Assembly (NCBI GenBank): GCA_034435055.1
Contig: DAOTXS010000039.1
Coordinates: forward strand, 124,001 to 188,000
Reading direction: 5' to 3'
DNA from: DAOTXS01 sp034435055
Lineage (GTDB): Bacteria > Chloroflexota > Anaerolineae > UBA4142
DNA length: 64,000 bases
In this document: in pieces, positions 7,747 to 17,068 of the stretch
Numbering within the stretch: the first letter of the stretch is position 1
Layout: each line of letters begins with the position of its first letter
Made by a program: the position numbers and the translations under genes
Notes under the pieces: model-generated
What the model was told of the DNA's origin: nothing
Databases searched by the model: none
What the model saw: the letters and a program-made list of their open reading frames with translations, nothing else

Positions 7747-8538
7747 ATGACCACGCTAACCATCGCACTGGCTCAAATCGATCTTGTGCTTGGCGAGCCG
7801 CCAAAAAATCTCGATGCCGCACGCGCAAAAATTGCGGAGGCAAAAACGCGCGGCGCAGACATTATCATCTTGCCCGAATTGTGGAGTACCGCGTACGCGC
7901 TGGAACGTGCGATGGAACTCGGTTCCGCCATCGACGCCGGAATGTTCAAGGCGATGGCGGACGCCGCGCGCGAAAATCAAATTGCGATTGTCGGTTCGCT
8001 GCTGGAAACGCGCCACGGTAAAGTGTACAACACCGCGACGATGATCGATGCGTCGGGAAAGCGACTTGGCGCGTACAGCAAATTACATCTTGTGCCGATG
8101 CTCGAGGAGCATTTGTTTTTGACCGGCGGTGACGACGCGCGCGTGTTCGACGCGGCGTTCGGCAAATTCGCGCTCGGCGTCTGTTACGATTTGCGTTTTC
8201 CGGAATTGTGGCGGCATTACGCGCTCGACGGCACGAAGATCGCGTTCATTCCGGCGGAATGGCCCCTGAAACGAATCGCGCATTGGCGCACACTTTTGCC
8301 GGCGCGTGCCATTGAGAATCAAATGTTTTTCGTCGGGTGCAATCGCGTCGGCACATCGAAAGGGGAAACGTTTGGCGGTTGTTCGATGATCGTCAATCCC
8401 TGGGGTGAAATCGTCGTGCAAGGCGACAACCGCGAAGCGTTGCTCGTCGCGCAAATCGATTTGGCGATGGTCGATGATGTGCGGGCGCGCGTGCCGGTGT
8501 TTCGCGACCGAAGAGCAGACGTGTATCGCAAGTGGTAG
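7747..8538 (+). CDS. Carbon-nitrogen hydrolase (nitrilase superfamily, omega-amidase-like)
   Basis: A 263-residue amidase with the full catalytic triad: Glu44 in IIILPELWSTAY, Lys112 in YSKLHLVPMLEEH and Cys146 in LGVCYDLRFPELWRHYA. Closest in look to the Nit2/omega-amidase branch, which hydrolyses alpha-ketoglutaramate or related amides; the exact substrate is open. It is followed after one base by a surface-protein gene, suggesting one transcript. Confidence 0.9.
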   Translation: MTTLTIALAQIDLVLGEPPKNLDAARAKIAEAKTRGADIIILPELWSTAYALERAMELGSAIDAGMFKAMADAARENQIAIVGSLLETRHGKVYNTATMIDASGKRLGAYSKLHLVPMLEEHLFLTGGDDARVFDAAFGKFALGVCYDLRFPELWRHYALDGTKIAFIPAEWPLKRIAHWRTLLPARAIENQMFFVGCNRVGTSKGETFGGCSMIVNPWGEIVVQGDNREALLVAQIDLAMVDDVRARVPVFRDRRADVYRKW

Positions 8539-8539
8539 A

Positions 8540-10051
8540 ATGACTCGCATCCATTGGCTCATCCTCATTGATTTGGTACTTGCCGTCATTTGCATTTATG
8601 GCGTACTCGCACCGTTGGTTGTTCTCGGATTGAACGCGCCGCCGGCTGTCGTCGATGTGCCGGAAGAACCAACCGCCGAACCGGCAATCGCGTTGGCTGT
8701 GCCAGAAGCAACGATAATTACCCCAACTCGCGCACCGACTCATACGCCAACGCGACGACCAATCGCGATCCCGCCAACTGCGACGCGCGTTCTTGCGCCG
8801 ACGGTTACGCGCACACCAATTCCGGCGCCAACGCCCACGGCGATTCCGCAACCAGCGGTTGAGCGATTTTCGTTAGAGTCGTTTGCCGGGTTAGCGACGA
8901 ACCCGCGCGCGCGACTCGTCAGCCAAAGTAATTTTTTCACCTCTGCGTGTTATGGCGAAAATGTCAATCCGCTTCAAGACCGCGATTATATGACGCCGTC
9001 CGATTGGGGCGGCGGATCGGATACAAAATGTTTGTTCGGCTTTGCGCTCGATCCCAACAGTCGCTTGCCCACCGGCCGCTATTCGGCTGGCGGTGGTCCA
9101 GACAATCAACCCCGATTTTTTCTCATCCCCGGCGGCGCCATCAAAGATCAGCGAAGTATCAAAGCATTATCGAGTTTCCACGTCATCGTTGATCCGGCGA
9201 TTGGTTGCGATGCGCTCGGCACGCTTGGCATTACTGCCGACGGGGTGAGCTATCAATGTTCCGCGTGCGCTTTTCTGCGCGACGGCAATGTTTGTCCAAA
9301 CGTCGATGGCTCGCGAAGTATTGTTCTGCCGACGAGTCGAAGCATTCGCTTGAATGCGGAGGAGACCGGCGGCACGTACGGGTTCCTCGGATTTCCGGCG
9401 GTGATCTTTCGCCGAGATTTTTCGTTCTTTGTAACCGGGCGCGCCGGCTATCCACCACCGCGAATGTATTTCGAATCTCAAGTGGACACGTTTCTGCCGA
9501 ACGTTACCCCCAAAACGACGGCGGAGATGACTCGGCAAGAAGCGCAATCAATCGCCGCCGAGTTTGATCGATTGCTCGCCGGCAAACTGCCGATGAATCA
9601 AATTGCGTCATTTGAACGTCTAGCGCAACCAAGCACGCCAGCGCAACTTACGTTACTTTCGAAAGAGCAAGGCGCGTGGACCTTTTTCGCCACGCCGGGA
9701 ACGATGTTGTCCAGTATCGTTTGGCGAATCAAACCGTTGAGCAACGTGAATAGCAATCAATTCTTGGAAACTAATCTTTGCCTCACGCTGAATAACGAGG
9801 AGACTTGTTTCACCGGCGTCGAGGATTTCGCGCATTGCGCGTATTTTACACCTTGCGTCACCGGGTATTCCCGGTTGAGTCCAAACGCAAGCGGCGGGTA
9901 CACCGCCTCGCGCTATTTTCCCGCCGGCTTAGCGCCGTCCATCGGCAACGGCAAAATCAGTTTCCGGGCACAAGCGCCGGACATTGGCGCGGTACTGGAA
10001 ATGGAAATCGAGGTGCGCGTGCGAGATGCGGATGTGAGTTTGACGCGTTAG
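8540..10051 (+). CDS. Membrane-anchored Thr/Pro-rich surface protein of unknown function
   Basis: A 503-residue protein. An N-terminal membrane anchor (residues ~6-31, WLILIDLVLAVICIYGVL) is followed by a Thr/Pro-rich spacer (~50-110, for example TPTRAPTHTPTRR), a common build of Chloroflexota surface proteins. The remaining ~390 residues are probably extracellular, with scattered Cys and no family I can name. The longer frame from 8405 overlaps the upstream gene; the ATG one base after the upstream stop is used. Confidence 0.75.
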   Translation: MTRIHWLILIDLVLAVICIYGVLAPLVVLGLNAPPAVVDVPEEPTAEPAIALAVPEATIITPTRAPTHTPTRRPIAIPPTATRVLAPTVTRTPIPAPTPTAIPQPAVERFSLESFAGLATNPRARLVSQSNFFTSACYGENVNPLQDRDYMTPSDWGGGSDTKCLFGFALDPNSRLPTGRYSAGGGPDNQPRFFLIPGGAIKDQRSIKALSSFHVIVDPAIGCDALGTLGITADGVSYQCSACAFLRDGNVCPNVDGSRSIVLPTSRSIRLNAEETGGTYGFLGFPAVIFRRDFSFFVTGRAGYPPPRMYFESQVDTFLPNVTPKTTAEMTRQEAQSIAAEFDRLLAGKLPMNQIASFERLAQPSTPAQLTLLSKEQGAWTFFATPGTMLSSIVWRIKPLSNVNSNQFLETNLCLTLNNEETCFTGVEDFAHCAYFTPCVTGYSRLSPNASGGYTASRYFPAGLAPSIGNGKISFRAQAPDIGAVLEMEIEVRVRDADVSLTR

Positions 10052-10071
10052 ATGGAGTGCAGGAGAAATCG

Positions 10072-10515
10072 ATGAAAGAATTATTGGAGCATTATCCTGT
10101 CGTGGTCGAAATTCCGGTGGCGTGGGGCGAAATGGACGCGCTGGGTCACGTGAACAACATTATCTACTTTCGCTACTTTGAGACCGCGCGCATCGCGTAT
10201 ATGCGGAAAATCGATTTCATCCCAGCGTTGGCTCAAATGGATGTGGGTCCAATTCTCGCCTCGATTGATTGCAAGTTCAAATACCCGGTCACATTCCCGG
10301 ACACACTATCGGTTGGTGTGCGGACGACGAACATCGCCGATGACCGTTACACGATGGAACATTGTGTAGTGAGCCATCACGCCCGCCGAATCGCCGCGGT
10401 GGGGGAGGGGATTATCGTTGCATACGATTATCGCGTCAAGAAAAAAGCACTTTTGCCGGAGTCGGTCAAACGCCGAATCAAAGAATTGGAAAAGTCGGCG
10501 GGGAACAACATCTAG
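10072..10515 (+). CDS. Acyl-CoA thioesterase (4HBT / YbgC-like hot-dog fold)
   Basis: A 147-residue protein with the 4HBT motif VAWGEMDALGHVNNIIYFRY, whose Asp is catalytic in YbgC-type thioesterases, and EKSAG near the C-terminus. It hydrolyses an acyl-CoA thioester; the acyl chain is unknown. The start is fixed by an AGGAGA ribosome site six bases upstream. Last gene of the run that starts with the nitrilase-family amidase. Confidence 0.9.
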   Translation: MKELLEHYPVVVEIPVAWGEMDALGHVNNIIYFRYFETARIAYMRKIDFIPALAQMDVGPILASIDCKFKYPVTFPDTLSVGVRTTNIADDRYTMEHCVVSHHARRIAAVGEGIIVAYDYRVKKKALLPESVKRRIKELEKSAGNNI

Positions 10516-10531
10516 GTGCAAAAACAAAAAC

Positions 10532-10565
10532 AACCCCAAAGCAATTTTTGCTTTGGGGTTTTGTT
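10532..10565 (+). terminator. Rho-independent terminator after the thioesterase gene
   Basis: The stem AACCCCAAAGC / GCTTTGGGGTT is followed by TTTGTT. The other strand also has an A/T-rich flank, so it may serve the converging gene at 10582 as well. Confidence 0.88.
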
Positions 10566-10581
10566 GATCGTACGCGAGCGG

Positions 10582-10815
10582 CTAATTTTGGTCCAATGCC
10601 TGCAATCGCTTTTTCAAATTGGCGATCAAACTCTTCTCTTGGCGTGATTTGGTGGCGCGTGCGCCCTTGTTGCGCTTGCGGAAGAATCGCTCGCCTTCTA
10701 TTTCGTCTGTGTTTTCGAATGCATCGATGCGTACGAGTAAACTCAGCCGATCTTTGTAATGGGCAATCATCTGTCCCTGCGGCATGTTGTTTTGCGGGAT
10801 GTCGGGCTCGTTCAT
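10582..10815 (-). CDS. Small charged hypothetical protein (77 aa)
   Basis: MNEPDIPQNNMPQGQMIAHY opens a short, strongly charged protein with a basic C-terminal helix (SLIANLKKRLQALDQN). The ATG at 10815 is supported by AGGAG eight bases upstream; a longer frame to 10833 is less likely. No family recognised; soluble, probably cytoplasmic. Confidence 0.6.
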   Translation of the reverse strand: MNEPDIPQNNMPQGQMIAHYKDRLSLLVRIDAFENTDEIEGERFFRKRNKGARATKSRQEKSLIANLKKRLQALDQN

Positions 10816-10921
10816 ATAAAATCTCCTAATCACTCAAAAAGAGGCAAACAACTTGCCAAAAAATACAATTCCTCCATCCCTCCAAAGGGGTACAAGTGTG
10901 AGCGCAATGCTGGTGAATAAT

Positions 10922-10957
10922 CGATCCTGACACCCCCAATTAGCGATGTCAGGATCG
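10922..10957. repeat. Perfect 11-bp inverted repeat
   Basis: CGATCCTGACA / TGTCAGGATCG with a 14-base loop and no clear T-run. Either a processed hairpin or one of the palindromic elements of this genome. Confidence 0.6.
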
Positions 10958-10976
10958 TGTTTGTGCTTGGCAAACT

Positions 10977-11197
10977 AGATAACATTCACAAAAAGACGCG
11001 TAGACTACATTTTGCGTTCACCCTCAGATTTCCACACCAAGATATTAAACGTTATCTGAAATAAATATTTTCCACGAAGGTCACGAAGAACCACGAATAA
11101 TTTCTTCTGATTTTAGTGTCCTTCGTGTTCTTCGTGGATGATTTTCCTTGTTTCGGATAACGTCTATTGTGTTTGCAAACTATTGTGAATGTTATCT
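10977..11197. repeat. Nested palindromic element (MITE-like), ~220 bp
   Basis: Three inverted repeats are nested. The outer pair is AGATAACATTCACAA (10977-10991) and TTGTGAATGTTATCT (11183-11197), perfect. The middle pair is ACGTTATCTGAAA and TTTCGGATAACGT, one mismatch. The inner arms (11070-11097 and 11118-11140) each contain short 'CACGAAG' repeats. No ORF lies inside. This explains most of the 387-base gap before 11203. Confidence 0.75.
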
Positions 11198-11202
11198 GCG
11201 GT

Positions 11203-14200
11203 TTACTGGATTCTAAATGTCAGAAGGAAATTCACGTGCCGCGCGGCAGGCAAGCCCATCCCGCGCACCGTGTCGCTTGGCGCATCCTTGACGAAGGTAA
11301 AGTACGGACCATCTTTCAACTCTGGATGCATCACCGCCCAAAGCGGGCAATTGGCTTCGCCGTTGATATTGGTGGTTACGATGGCGGGCTGATCGCCCGG
11401 CTCGCGTCCCACCCAATCGATGACGAGTTTCACGCCAACCGCTGGCGTGCCATTGGCATTCAAGATTTTGTAATAGATGTGGTGAGTGCCGCCAGACTCT
11501 GTTTCGTCTTGATATTTTCCTTCGGTCAAGCGCCACACGTTCGCCGGGTTCGTAACCAAATTGACGCCGAGATCAGTCAAACGTGGGTCCCAAACCAAAC
11601 CGGTCGGCGGCGGCGGTGTGCCAGTTACCGTGACGACGGTTGCTACCTCCCGCGTGGTGCCATCCAAAAAGATGACGTGCAGAGTGTACATCGTCGTCTG
11701 GGTTGGCGTAACCGATTTCGTTCCGTTTGCCGGGACGATTTCATTGTCTAACGAAACCGTGCGCGCGCCGGTTGTGCTCCATTGCAACATCGTCGATTGT
11801 CCGAATCCCACCACGCTCGGGGTTGCGGTTAACGTTGCCGTCGATGGCGGCGGCGGTGGTGTTGTGCCGCCGGTGCTCCACTTGAAGGTGAATTCAAAAC
11901 TCACTGATCGATTGTTGGGTAATCCCAGACCATCGACCTGATCGCTTGCCGCGCCTTTGAGGTAAACAAAGTACACGCCGGTTTGCGATTGCGGATCGTA
12001 CGTCGACCACAACGGGCAGTTGGCTTTGCCGGTCGCGTCGGTTGTAACCACCGCCGGGTCGTCGCGCGGGTCGCGTCCCACCCAATCGATCACGCATTTG
12101 ATTCCCGGCACCGGCACGTTGTTTTCGTTGACGACGGTGAAGAAAACGTGATGTCTGCCTTGCGACTGTGCCTCGTCGATGAACTTGCCTTTCACGACGC
12201 GCCACGCTTGGTTCGCGGTACTTGCCGTGATCTTGACGCGCAATGGATCGAGCGCGGAATCCCAATCGATGCCCGATGGCGGCGGTGCGCCGGTGACAAT
12301 GACGGTTGCACTCAAATCGCGCGTCGTGCCGTCGAGAAAGACGATGCTCAACGTGTACGTCGTCGTCTGAAGCGGTGAAACGATCTTCGATGATTTCGGC
12401 GCGACGGCTTGACCATCGAGATAAACGTTGCGCGCGCTCGTCACATCCCATTGCAAAGTGGTCGACGCGCCGACTTGAATGGTGCTTGGCGTCGCGGTGA
12501 AACTGTACGTCGGCGGTGGAGGCGGCGGCGTGCCACTATCCCAACTGAATTTGCGGACGAATGCCGGCAGCGCGCGCACCGCTTCGATCGTTTGCGTCTT
12601 ATCGCCGAGCGGTCCGCCCCACCAGTCGTCGCCGCCCCAACCGCCTTCGATCCACGGCGTGACGCTGAACAGATAATCGGGCAATGCTTCGCCGTTGCCG
12701 ATGACGCCGGTGCGAAACCAATCGAACATTGCCGCGTGGAATTGCGCGTGCAACGGCGCATTGATTTGAGGATAGCGCGAATCTTCTTGCGCGCCGAATT
12801 GCCAGCCACCTTCGCCGCCGATGATCGGCACAACGAACCCGATGCGGTCTTGCATCCACTTGGCGAACGCAAGAAAGACGATCACGCTGACATCGTCGTC
12901 AAAGATCGTTGAGCCGGGATGATCTTGTTGATTGAGTGAATCGTACGGGTAATCGGTTGGATGATTCGCGCCGTAATTGTGGAGTGCAAAAAAAGTGCGT
13001 TGGAAAATGTCCGCGCGCCCCATCGCTTTGACCGCATCGATGGCGGCGTCCAATTCCTCTTTGCCCAACACCTGCAAACCGGGATAACCGCCGGCGTCGA
13101 ACACTTGCGTTGCGTGAAACGCCCAGTTTTGCGCAAAGATCTGAACCCAGTTCGGCGGCGGTGATTCGTTCTTCCATTCGCGTATGTCGCCCGGCTCGTT
13201 GTAGATTTGCACGTACGGCGGCGCGCCGACTGCTTTGAGCGCGTTGACGTACGGAATCGAATCGAACGGCTCGTCCACTTTTTTGCCGATGCGCACGACC
13301 GGCATAATCCCGGCATTCCAACACGCTTGCGCCGCGCGGCGCGCTTGGACTTCATCGGGTGCGTAGATCAGTGTCCATCGCGCGTTGATCGATACAAGAT
13401 GTGCGACGGTGTTGACAATCGTCGTGTCGCGCAAATCGATATTGAAATGCAGACCGCGACCATTGTCCTGCGGCGGGCGCGGGTACGTTTGTAAGAGCGC
13501 GATATTTGCCGGCGTCAGGGTAACCGTCGGCGGACGCGTAACCCCCGGCACCGGCGGAGTAACAGTGAGGGTTACGAAAAGGTCTTGCGTCGTTGTGTCT
13601 AACAAAACGATGTGCAGATTGTACGTCGTCGTTTGTGTTGGCGAAACGATTTGCGTTCCTTGCGCCGCGACGCTTTGACCGTCCAACGTTACCGTGCTTG
13701 CGCCCGTTACATTCCACGCCAACGTCGCCGAGCCGCCGGATGTGATGCTCGTTGGATTCACGGTGAATGTGAACTGCGGTTGCGCGACGTTCACCGTAAC
13801 CGACAAATCTTTGGTGCTGTCGTCCCAGAAAACGATGTGTAAAACGAAGGTCGTCGTTTGCGCCGGCGTAACGACGGTCGAACCGCTCGCGGCGACGACT
13901 TGCCCTTGCAATTCCACCGACCGCGCGCCGGTTACGTTCCACGCCAGCGTCGCCGATTGTCCGGCAATAATCGAAGCCGGCGTTGCAGTGAAACTGAACG
14001 TCGGCGCGGGTGTAACGGTGACGGTCGCCGTCAAATCTTGCGTCGAGCCATCGAGCATAATGATGTGAAGTGTGTACGTTTTCGTTTCCGTTGGCGTGAC
14101 GACGCGCGTCTCGTGTCCGGTAACCGGCTGATCATCGAGGTACACTTCGCGCACGCCTTCCACATCCCACTTGAGCGTCGCCGATTGCCCGACGAGAATT

Positions 14201-15306
14201 GTTTCCGGCGTGGCGGAAAAAGAAAAAGTGGGAACAGGCGCCGGGTTGACGGTAAGCGTCGCCGCTAAATCGACGGTGGTTTCATCGCGCAAAACGATGT
14301 GAAGTGTGTACGTCGTCGTCTCGGTTGGATTGACGATGCGCGAACCGGTTGGTCCTACACCTTCGCCATCGAGATATGCTTCGCGCACGCCTTCGACGTT
14401 CCATTGGAGTGTTGCCGATTGCCCGATCAAAATCGAACTTGGCGTCACGGAAAAAGTGTACGTCGGTTGCGGTTCAAAATCCGGTTTGGGGAAGGGGCGC
14501 GGAATGTACGCGCCGCCGCCAACTGAAGCCACGTAATCGGCGACGAGATCGATCATTGGGTTGAGCTCGAACGAGGGCCAATTCCAATCCGCCCACGCAA
14601 ACACCGTCGCGCCTAAACAGTACGGGTCTGCCATCAACACGGCATCGTACGCGCGCAGAATTTCGATGTACTGTTGAAATGTGATTTTGCCGCGATAACC
14701 GCCGGTGAAATTATTGCCGTTATCGTCCAAGCCCGCTTCGGTGATCACGACCGGTTTGCGTGCGTATGCCGGGAGCGCGGCTTCAAAGGCGCGATAGCGT
14801 CCCCAATCGCCGTCGTGTCCCCAAGTACTATAGTATTCGTGAAACGCGTGAATGTCGCACGCGGCGGCGGCTTCAATCACGTTAGGCACGATAATGTCCC
14901 ACTTGGCAGGCGTCGGATTGCCGGTGGACCACGAAAAGCCGGCAACCAACTCGCCGTGCGCGTGCATGATTTCCGCATATCGCACAAACCACCGGTTCAA
15001 TTTCTGGGCGTCCTCCACCGATTGCGGCACCGGCTCGTTCAAACCTTCCCAGTAAATTCCGCGTCCGCGCAATTTGCTAAAGGTATTCTGGATTTCCGCA
15101 AAGTACATATCGGCGGAGCTATGCAAATCGAGATTGGTGTATTGTCGGTAAATTAAAACTGCGCCGGGACAACGTCGTCGAATCTCGTCGATGTTCATCT
15201 CGCTCGGCTGATCGTACACTTTGATGACGCTTGGTTGCATGCGTTCCAGAATATTAAAAGTCTTTTCGACGTACCCGCTGACGTGGACAGAAATTTTCGA
15301 CGGCAT
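11203..15306 (-). CDS. Giant multi-domain protein with two glycosidase-like domains and six Ig-like repeats
   Basis: A 1,367-residue protein. Residues 1-270 look like a clan-A glycoside hydrolase barrel: WEGLNEPVPQ (Glu91, acid/base) and VVITEAGLDDNG (Glu190, nucleophile). Four ~75-residue Ig-like repeats follow (282-583; pattern GQSATLxWxV then TTTYTLHIV). A second barrel-like domain (~612-922) has IYNEPGD (Glu704) and IIGGEGGW (Glu832). Then come repeat 5 (~932-1005), an Ig-like module (~1014-1130) with VIDWVGRDPRDDPAVVTT, repeat 6 and a second such module. A GGGAGGT ribosome site and a promoter fix the start, yet no signal peptide is visible. Substrate unknown. Confidence 0.82.
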   Translation of the reverse strand: MPSKISVHVSGYVEKTFNILERMQPSVIKVYDQPSEMNIDEIRRRCPGAVLIYRQYTNLDLHSSADMYFAEIQNTFSKLRGRGIYWEGLNEPVPQSVEDAQKLNRWFVRYAEIMHAHGELVAGFSWSTGNPTPAKWDIIVPNVIEAAAACDIHAFHEYYSTWGHDGDWGRYRAFEAALPAYARKPVVITEAGLDDNGNNFTGGYRGKITFQQYIEILRAYDAVLMADPYCLGATVFAWADWNWPSFELNPMIDLVADYVASVGGGAYIPRPFPKPDFEPQPTYTFSVTPSSILIGQSATLQWNVEGVREAYLDGEGVGPTGSRIVNPTETTTYTLHIVLRDETTVDLAATLTVNPAPVPTFSFSATPETILVGQSATLKWDVEGVREVYLDDQPVTGHETRVVTPTETKTYTLHIIMLDGSTQDLTATVTVTPAPTFSFTATPASIIAGQSATLAWNVTGARSVELQGQVVAASGSTVVTPAQTTTFVLHIVFWDDSTKDLSVTVNVAQPQFTFTVNPTSITSGGSATLAWNVTGASTVTLDGQSVAAQGTQIVSPTQTTTYNLHIVLLDTTTQDLFVTLTVTPPVPGVTRPPTVTLTPANIALLQTYPRPPQDNGRGLHFNIDLRDTTIVNTVAHLVSINARWTLIYAPDEVQARRAAQACWNAGIMPVVRIGKKVDEPFDSIPYVNALKAVGAPPYVQIYNEPGDIREWKNESPPPNWVQIFAQNWAFHATQVFDAGGYPGLQVLGKEELDAAIDAVKAMGRADIFQRTFFALHNYGANHPTDYPYDSLNQQDHPGSTIFDDDVSVIVFLAFAKWMQDRIGFVVPIIGGEGGWQFGAQEDSRYPQINAPLHAQFHAAMFDWFRTGVIGNGEALPDYLFSVTPWIEGGWGGDDWWGGPLGDKTQTIEAVRALPAFVRKFSWDSGTPPPPPPTYSFTATPSTIQVGASTTLQWDVTSARNVYLDGQAVAPKSSKIVSPLQTTTYTLSIVFLDGTTRDLSATVIVTGAPPPSGIDWDSALDPLRVKITASTANQAWRVVKGKFIDEAQSQGRHHVFFTVVNENNVPVPGIKCVIDWVGRDPRDDPAVVTTDATGKANCPLWSTYDPQSQTGVYFVYLKGAASDQVDGLGLPNNRSVSFEFTFKWSTGGTTPPPPPSTATLTATPSVVGFGQSTMLQWSTTGARTVSLDNEIVPANGTKSVTPTQTTMYTLHVIFLDGTTREVATVVTVTGTPPPPTGLVWDPRLTDLGVNLVTNPANVWRLTEGKYQDETESGGTHHIYYKILNANGTPAVGVKLVIDWVGREPGDQPAIVTTNINGEANCPLWAVMHPELKDGPYFTFVKDAPSDTVRGMGLPAARHVNFLLTFRIQ

Positions 15307-15344
15307 GATCTACCTCCCGGTAAGTGTGTGCAACAATGGTGCAG

Positions 15345-15373
15345 ATTATACACCACAGTGCGGCGAGATTCAA
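15345..15373 (-). promoter_or_regulatory. Promoter of the multi-domain protein gene
   Basis: On the minus strand, TTGAAT, 17 bases, TATAAT, then a ~35-base leader ending in a strong ribosome site. Confidence 0.68.
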
Positions 15374-15412
15374 AAGGAATCGGAATCTATACCACTCTCA
15401 AGTAATAACTAA

Positions 15413-15475
15413 CGTTGTTCGCAGAAAAAAATAATCTGTGCCCTCTGCAAAATCTGTGGATTCTTCAATTCACTT
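15413..15475. repeat. Degenerate 'AATCTGTG-CTCTGC' intergenic element
   Basis: Contains AATCTGTGCCCTCTGC and AAATCTGTGGATTCTTC in tandem. Related in style to the elements near 55890 and 59153. No gene seen here. Confidence 0.4.
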
Positions 15476-16657
15476 TTTTCGATATTCCGCAAATTCTTGT
15501 TTGACTTGCCGCATCAACGATTCATCTGCCAGCAAATCGATCGTGGTCATTGCCATTCCTTTAGCGGCGCGCAACATCCCTTCGTGACCACGTGCAGAAA
15601 TCGATGCTTCGCGAAATGCGAGCGTGTGTCCCGGCGTCTCGGTTTCGGCAATCGAAACGTACGGATGCACCGAGGGAATAACGTGACTCAAATTTCCCAT
15701 ATCGGTCGAGGCGGTGCCTTCGAACATCGGATGCGGATGCACGGCAACGCCGATGGTGCGCCAGTTATCGGCAAAAACGCGCGCCATCGTTTGATTGGGA
15801 ATCATCTCGTCGTACCCCGGTTTGACCGTGTAATTCAATTGCGCGCCGGTTGCTTTGCCGGCGGCTTCGGCGCAGTGAATCACGCGCGTGAGGATTTCAT
15901 CAGCAAAATCGCGCTTGCTCGCACGGACGCTGAACACGGCGGCGGCATAATCCGGAATAATGTTCGCCACCGTGCCGCCGTGTGTAATGATGCCGTGCAC
16001 GCGCACGTCCTGACGCAAATGCAGTCGCAACGCGTTGACATTGTTGAACGTGAGGATTACCGCTTCCAGCGCATTGATGCCGTCCTCCGGCGCGGCGGCG
16101 GCGTGCGACGCTTTGCCGACAAATTCAACTTTGAGCCGGGTCGAAGCAAGCGAACGACCATCGACCAAATTCAAACTCGATGGATGCACGAGCATTGCGG
16201 CGTCAACGTCGTTAAAGATGCCGCGTTCGATTAAAACGATTTTGCCGCCGCCGCCTTCTTCCGCCGGCGTGCCGATTACCACCACTTGGCCCGGCAAGCG
16301 ATCGATCAACGATTGCACGGCGATCCCCGCGCCCAATGCGGATGTTGCGATGAGGTTGTGTCCGCACGCGTGACCAATCTCCGGCAAAGCATCGTACTCG
16401 GCGAGAATGGCGATGGTTGGGCCGCCATTATTCACGCCGGCTTCGGCGCGGAACGCGGTCTCCAATCCGCCGATGCCGCGCTCCACTTGAAAACCGTACT
16501 CGTGCAACGTATGGCACAAGAGCGCGCATGCCTTGAATTCTTGAAACGCGAGTTCCGGGTTGGCGTGAATTTCTGTGCTGATACGAATCAATTCGTCGCG
16601 CAACGCATCGATCTTGGCGACTGCGCGGTTTTTGAGTTCTGCAACGTTCATCGACAT
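15470..16657 (-). CDS. M20 family amidohydrolase / peptidase (AbgB/HipO-like)
   Basis: A 395-residue metal-dependent amidohydrolase. Metal-binding motifs include EIGHACGHNLIATSALGAG and VVIGTPAEEGGGGKIVLIERG. The dimerisation insert runs from ~185 to ~300, with SHAAAAPEDGINALEAV at its start. Members cleave N-acyl amino acids, aminobenzoyl-glutamate or small peptides. Its ATG directly follows the stop codon of the upstream membrane-protein gene, so it ends a minus-strand operon with rarD and an M28 peptidase. Confidence 0.9.
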   Translation of the reverse strand: MSMNVAELKNRAVAKIDALRDELIRISTEIHANPELAFQEFKACALLCHTLHEYGFQVERGIGGLETAFRAEAGVNNGGPTIAILAEYDALPEIGHACGHNLIATSALGAGIAVQSLIDRLPGQVVVIGTPAEEGGGGKIVLIERGIFNDVDAAMLVHPSSLNLVDGRSLASTRLKVEFVGKASHAAAAPEDGINALEAVILTFNNVNALRLHLRQDVRVHGIITHGGTVANIIPDYAAAVFSVRASKRDFADEILTRVIHCAEAAGKATGAQLNYTVKPGYDEMIPNQTMARVFADNWRTIGVAVHPHPMFEGTASTDMGNLSHVIPSVHPYVSIAETETPGHTLAFREASISARGHEGMLRAAKGMAMTTIDLLADESLMRQVKQEFAEYRKK

Positions 16658-17065
16658 TTACCTACCATTTCTCAACATTCCGTACACCGTTCCCATTGTC
16701 ATCAAACCCAATCCGTCGCATACAATAAAGCGCGAGCCAGTGATGTACAACGCGGAATGTCCCGGCGGCAACGTGAGCAGTAACCATGTTTCACCGATTA
16801 CGCCAATGGCTTGTTGAAGCAACACGATTTGAAACAACGTTCGATATTTATCCGGGTCGAACAAAACCGGCGGGTACGTCGCATTCCACATCAGAAACAA
16901 AATGCCAAACGATTGCACGACGATGCGTCCCGGCAATCCGCTCAACTCAAAGCCGCCGGCATACGTTTCGGGATCGATGATAAAAACGAGCGCGCACCAC
17001 ACGTTCACCACAAACACAATGGCAACGACAATCCGCGCGAGCCAAATTGCGCGATGGCGATTCAT
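16658..17065 (-). CDS. Small integral membrane protein of unknown function
   Basis: 135 residues with four predicted membrane spans (IVVAIVFVVNVWCALVFII, IVVQSFGILFLMWNATYP, LFQIVLLQQAIGVIGETWLL and a C-terminal span). The Cys and Asp in IVCDGLGLMTMG are notable. No family recognised. Packed between rarD (3 bases) and the M20 gene (no gap). Confidence 0.72.
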   Translation of the reverse strand: MNRHRAIWLARIVVAIVFVVNVWCALVFIIDPETYAGGFELSGLPGRIVVQSFGILFLMWNATYPPVLFDPDKYRTLFQIVLLQQAIGVIGETWLLLTLPPGHSALYITGSRFIVCDGLGLMTMGTVYGMLRNGR

Positions 17066-17068
17066 CTG

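Noticed and set aside
8405..8539. Earlier start of the surface protein gene
   Set aside because: It overlaps the C-terminal coding part of the nitrilase-family gene and lacks a signal or anchor.
11620..14480. Tandem DNA repeats or CRISPR
   Set aside because: The periodicity is ~220 bp of coding sequence for Ig-like repeats with diverged codons.
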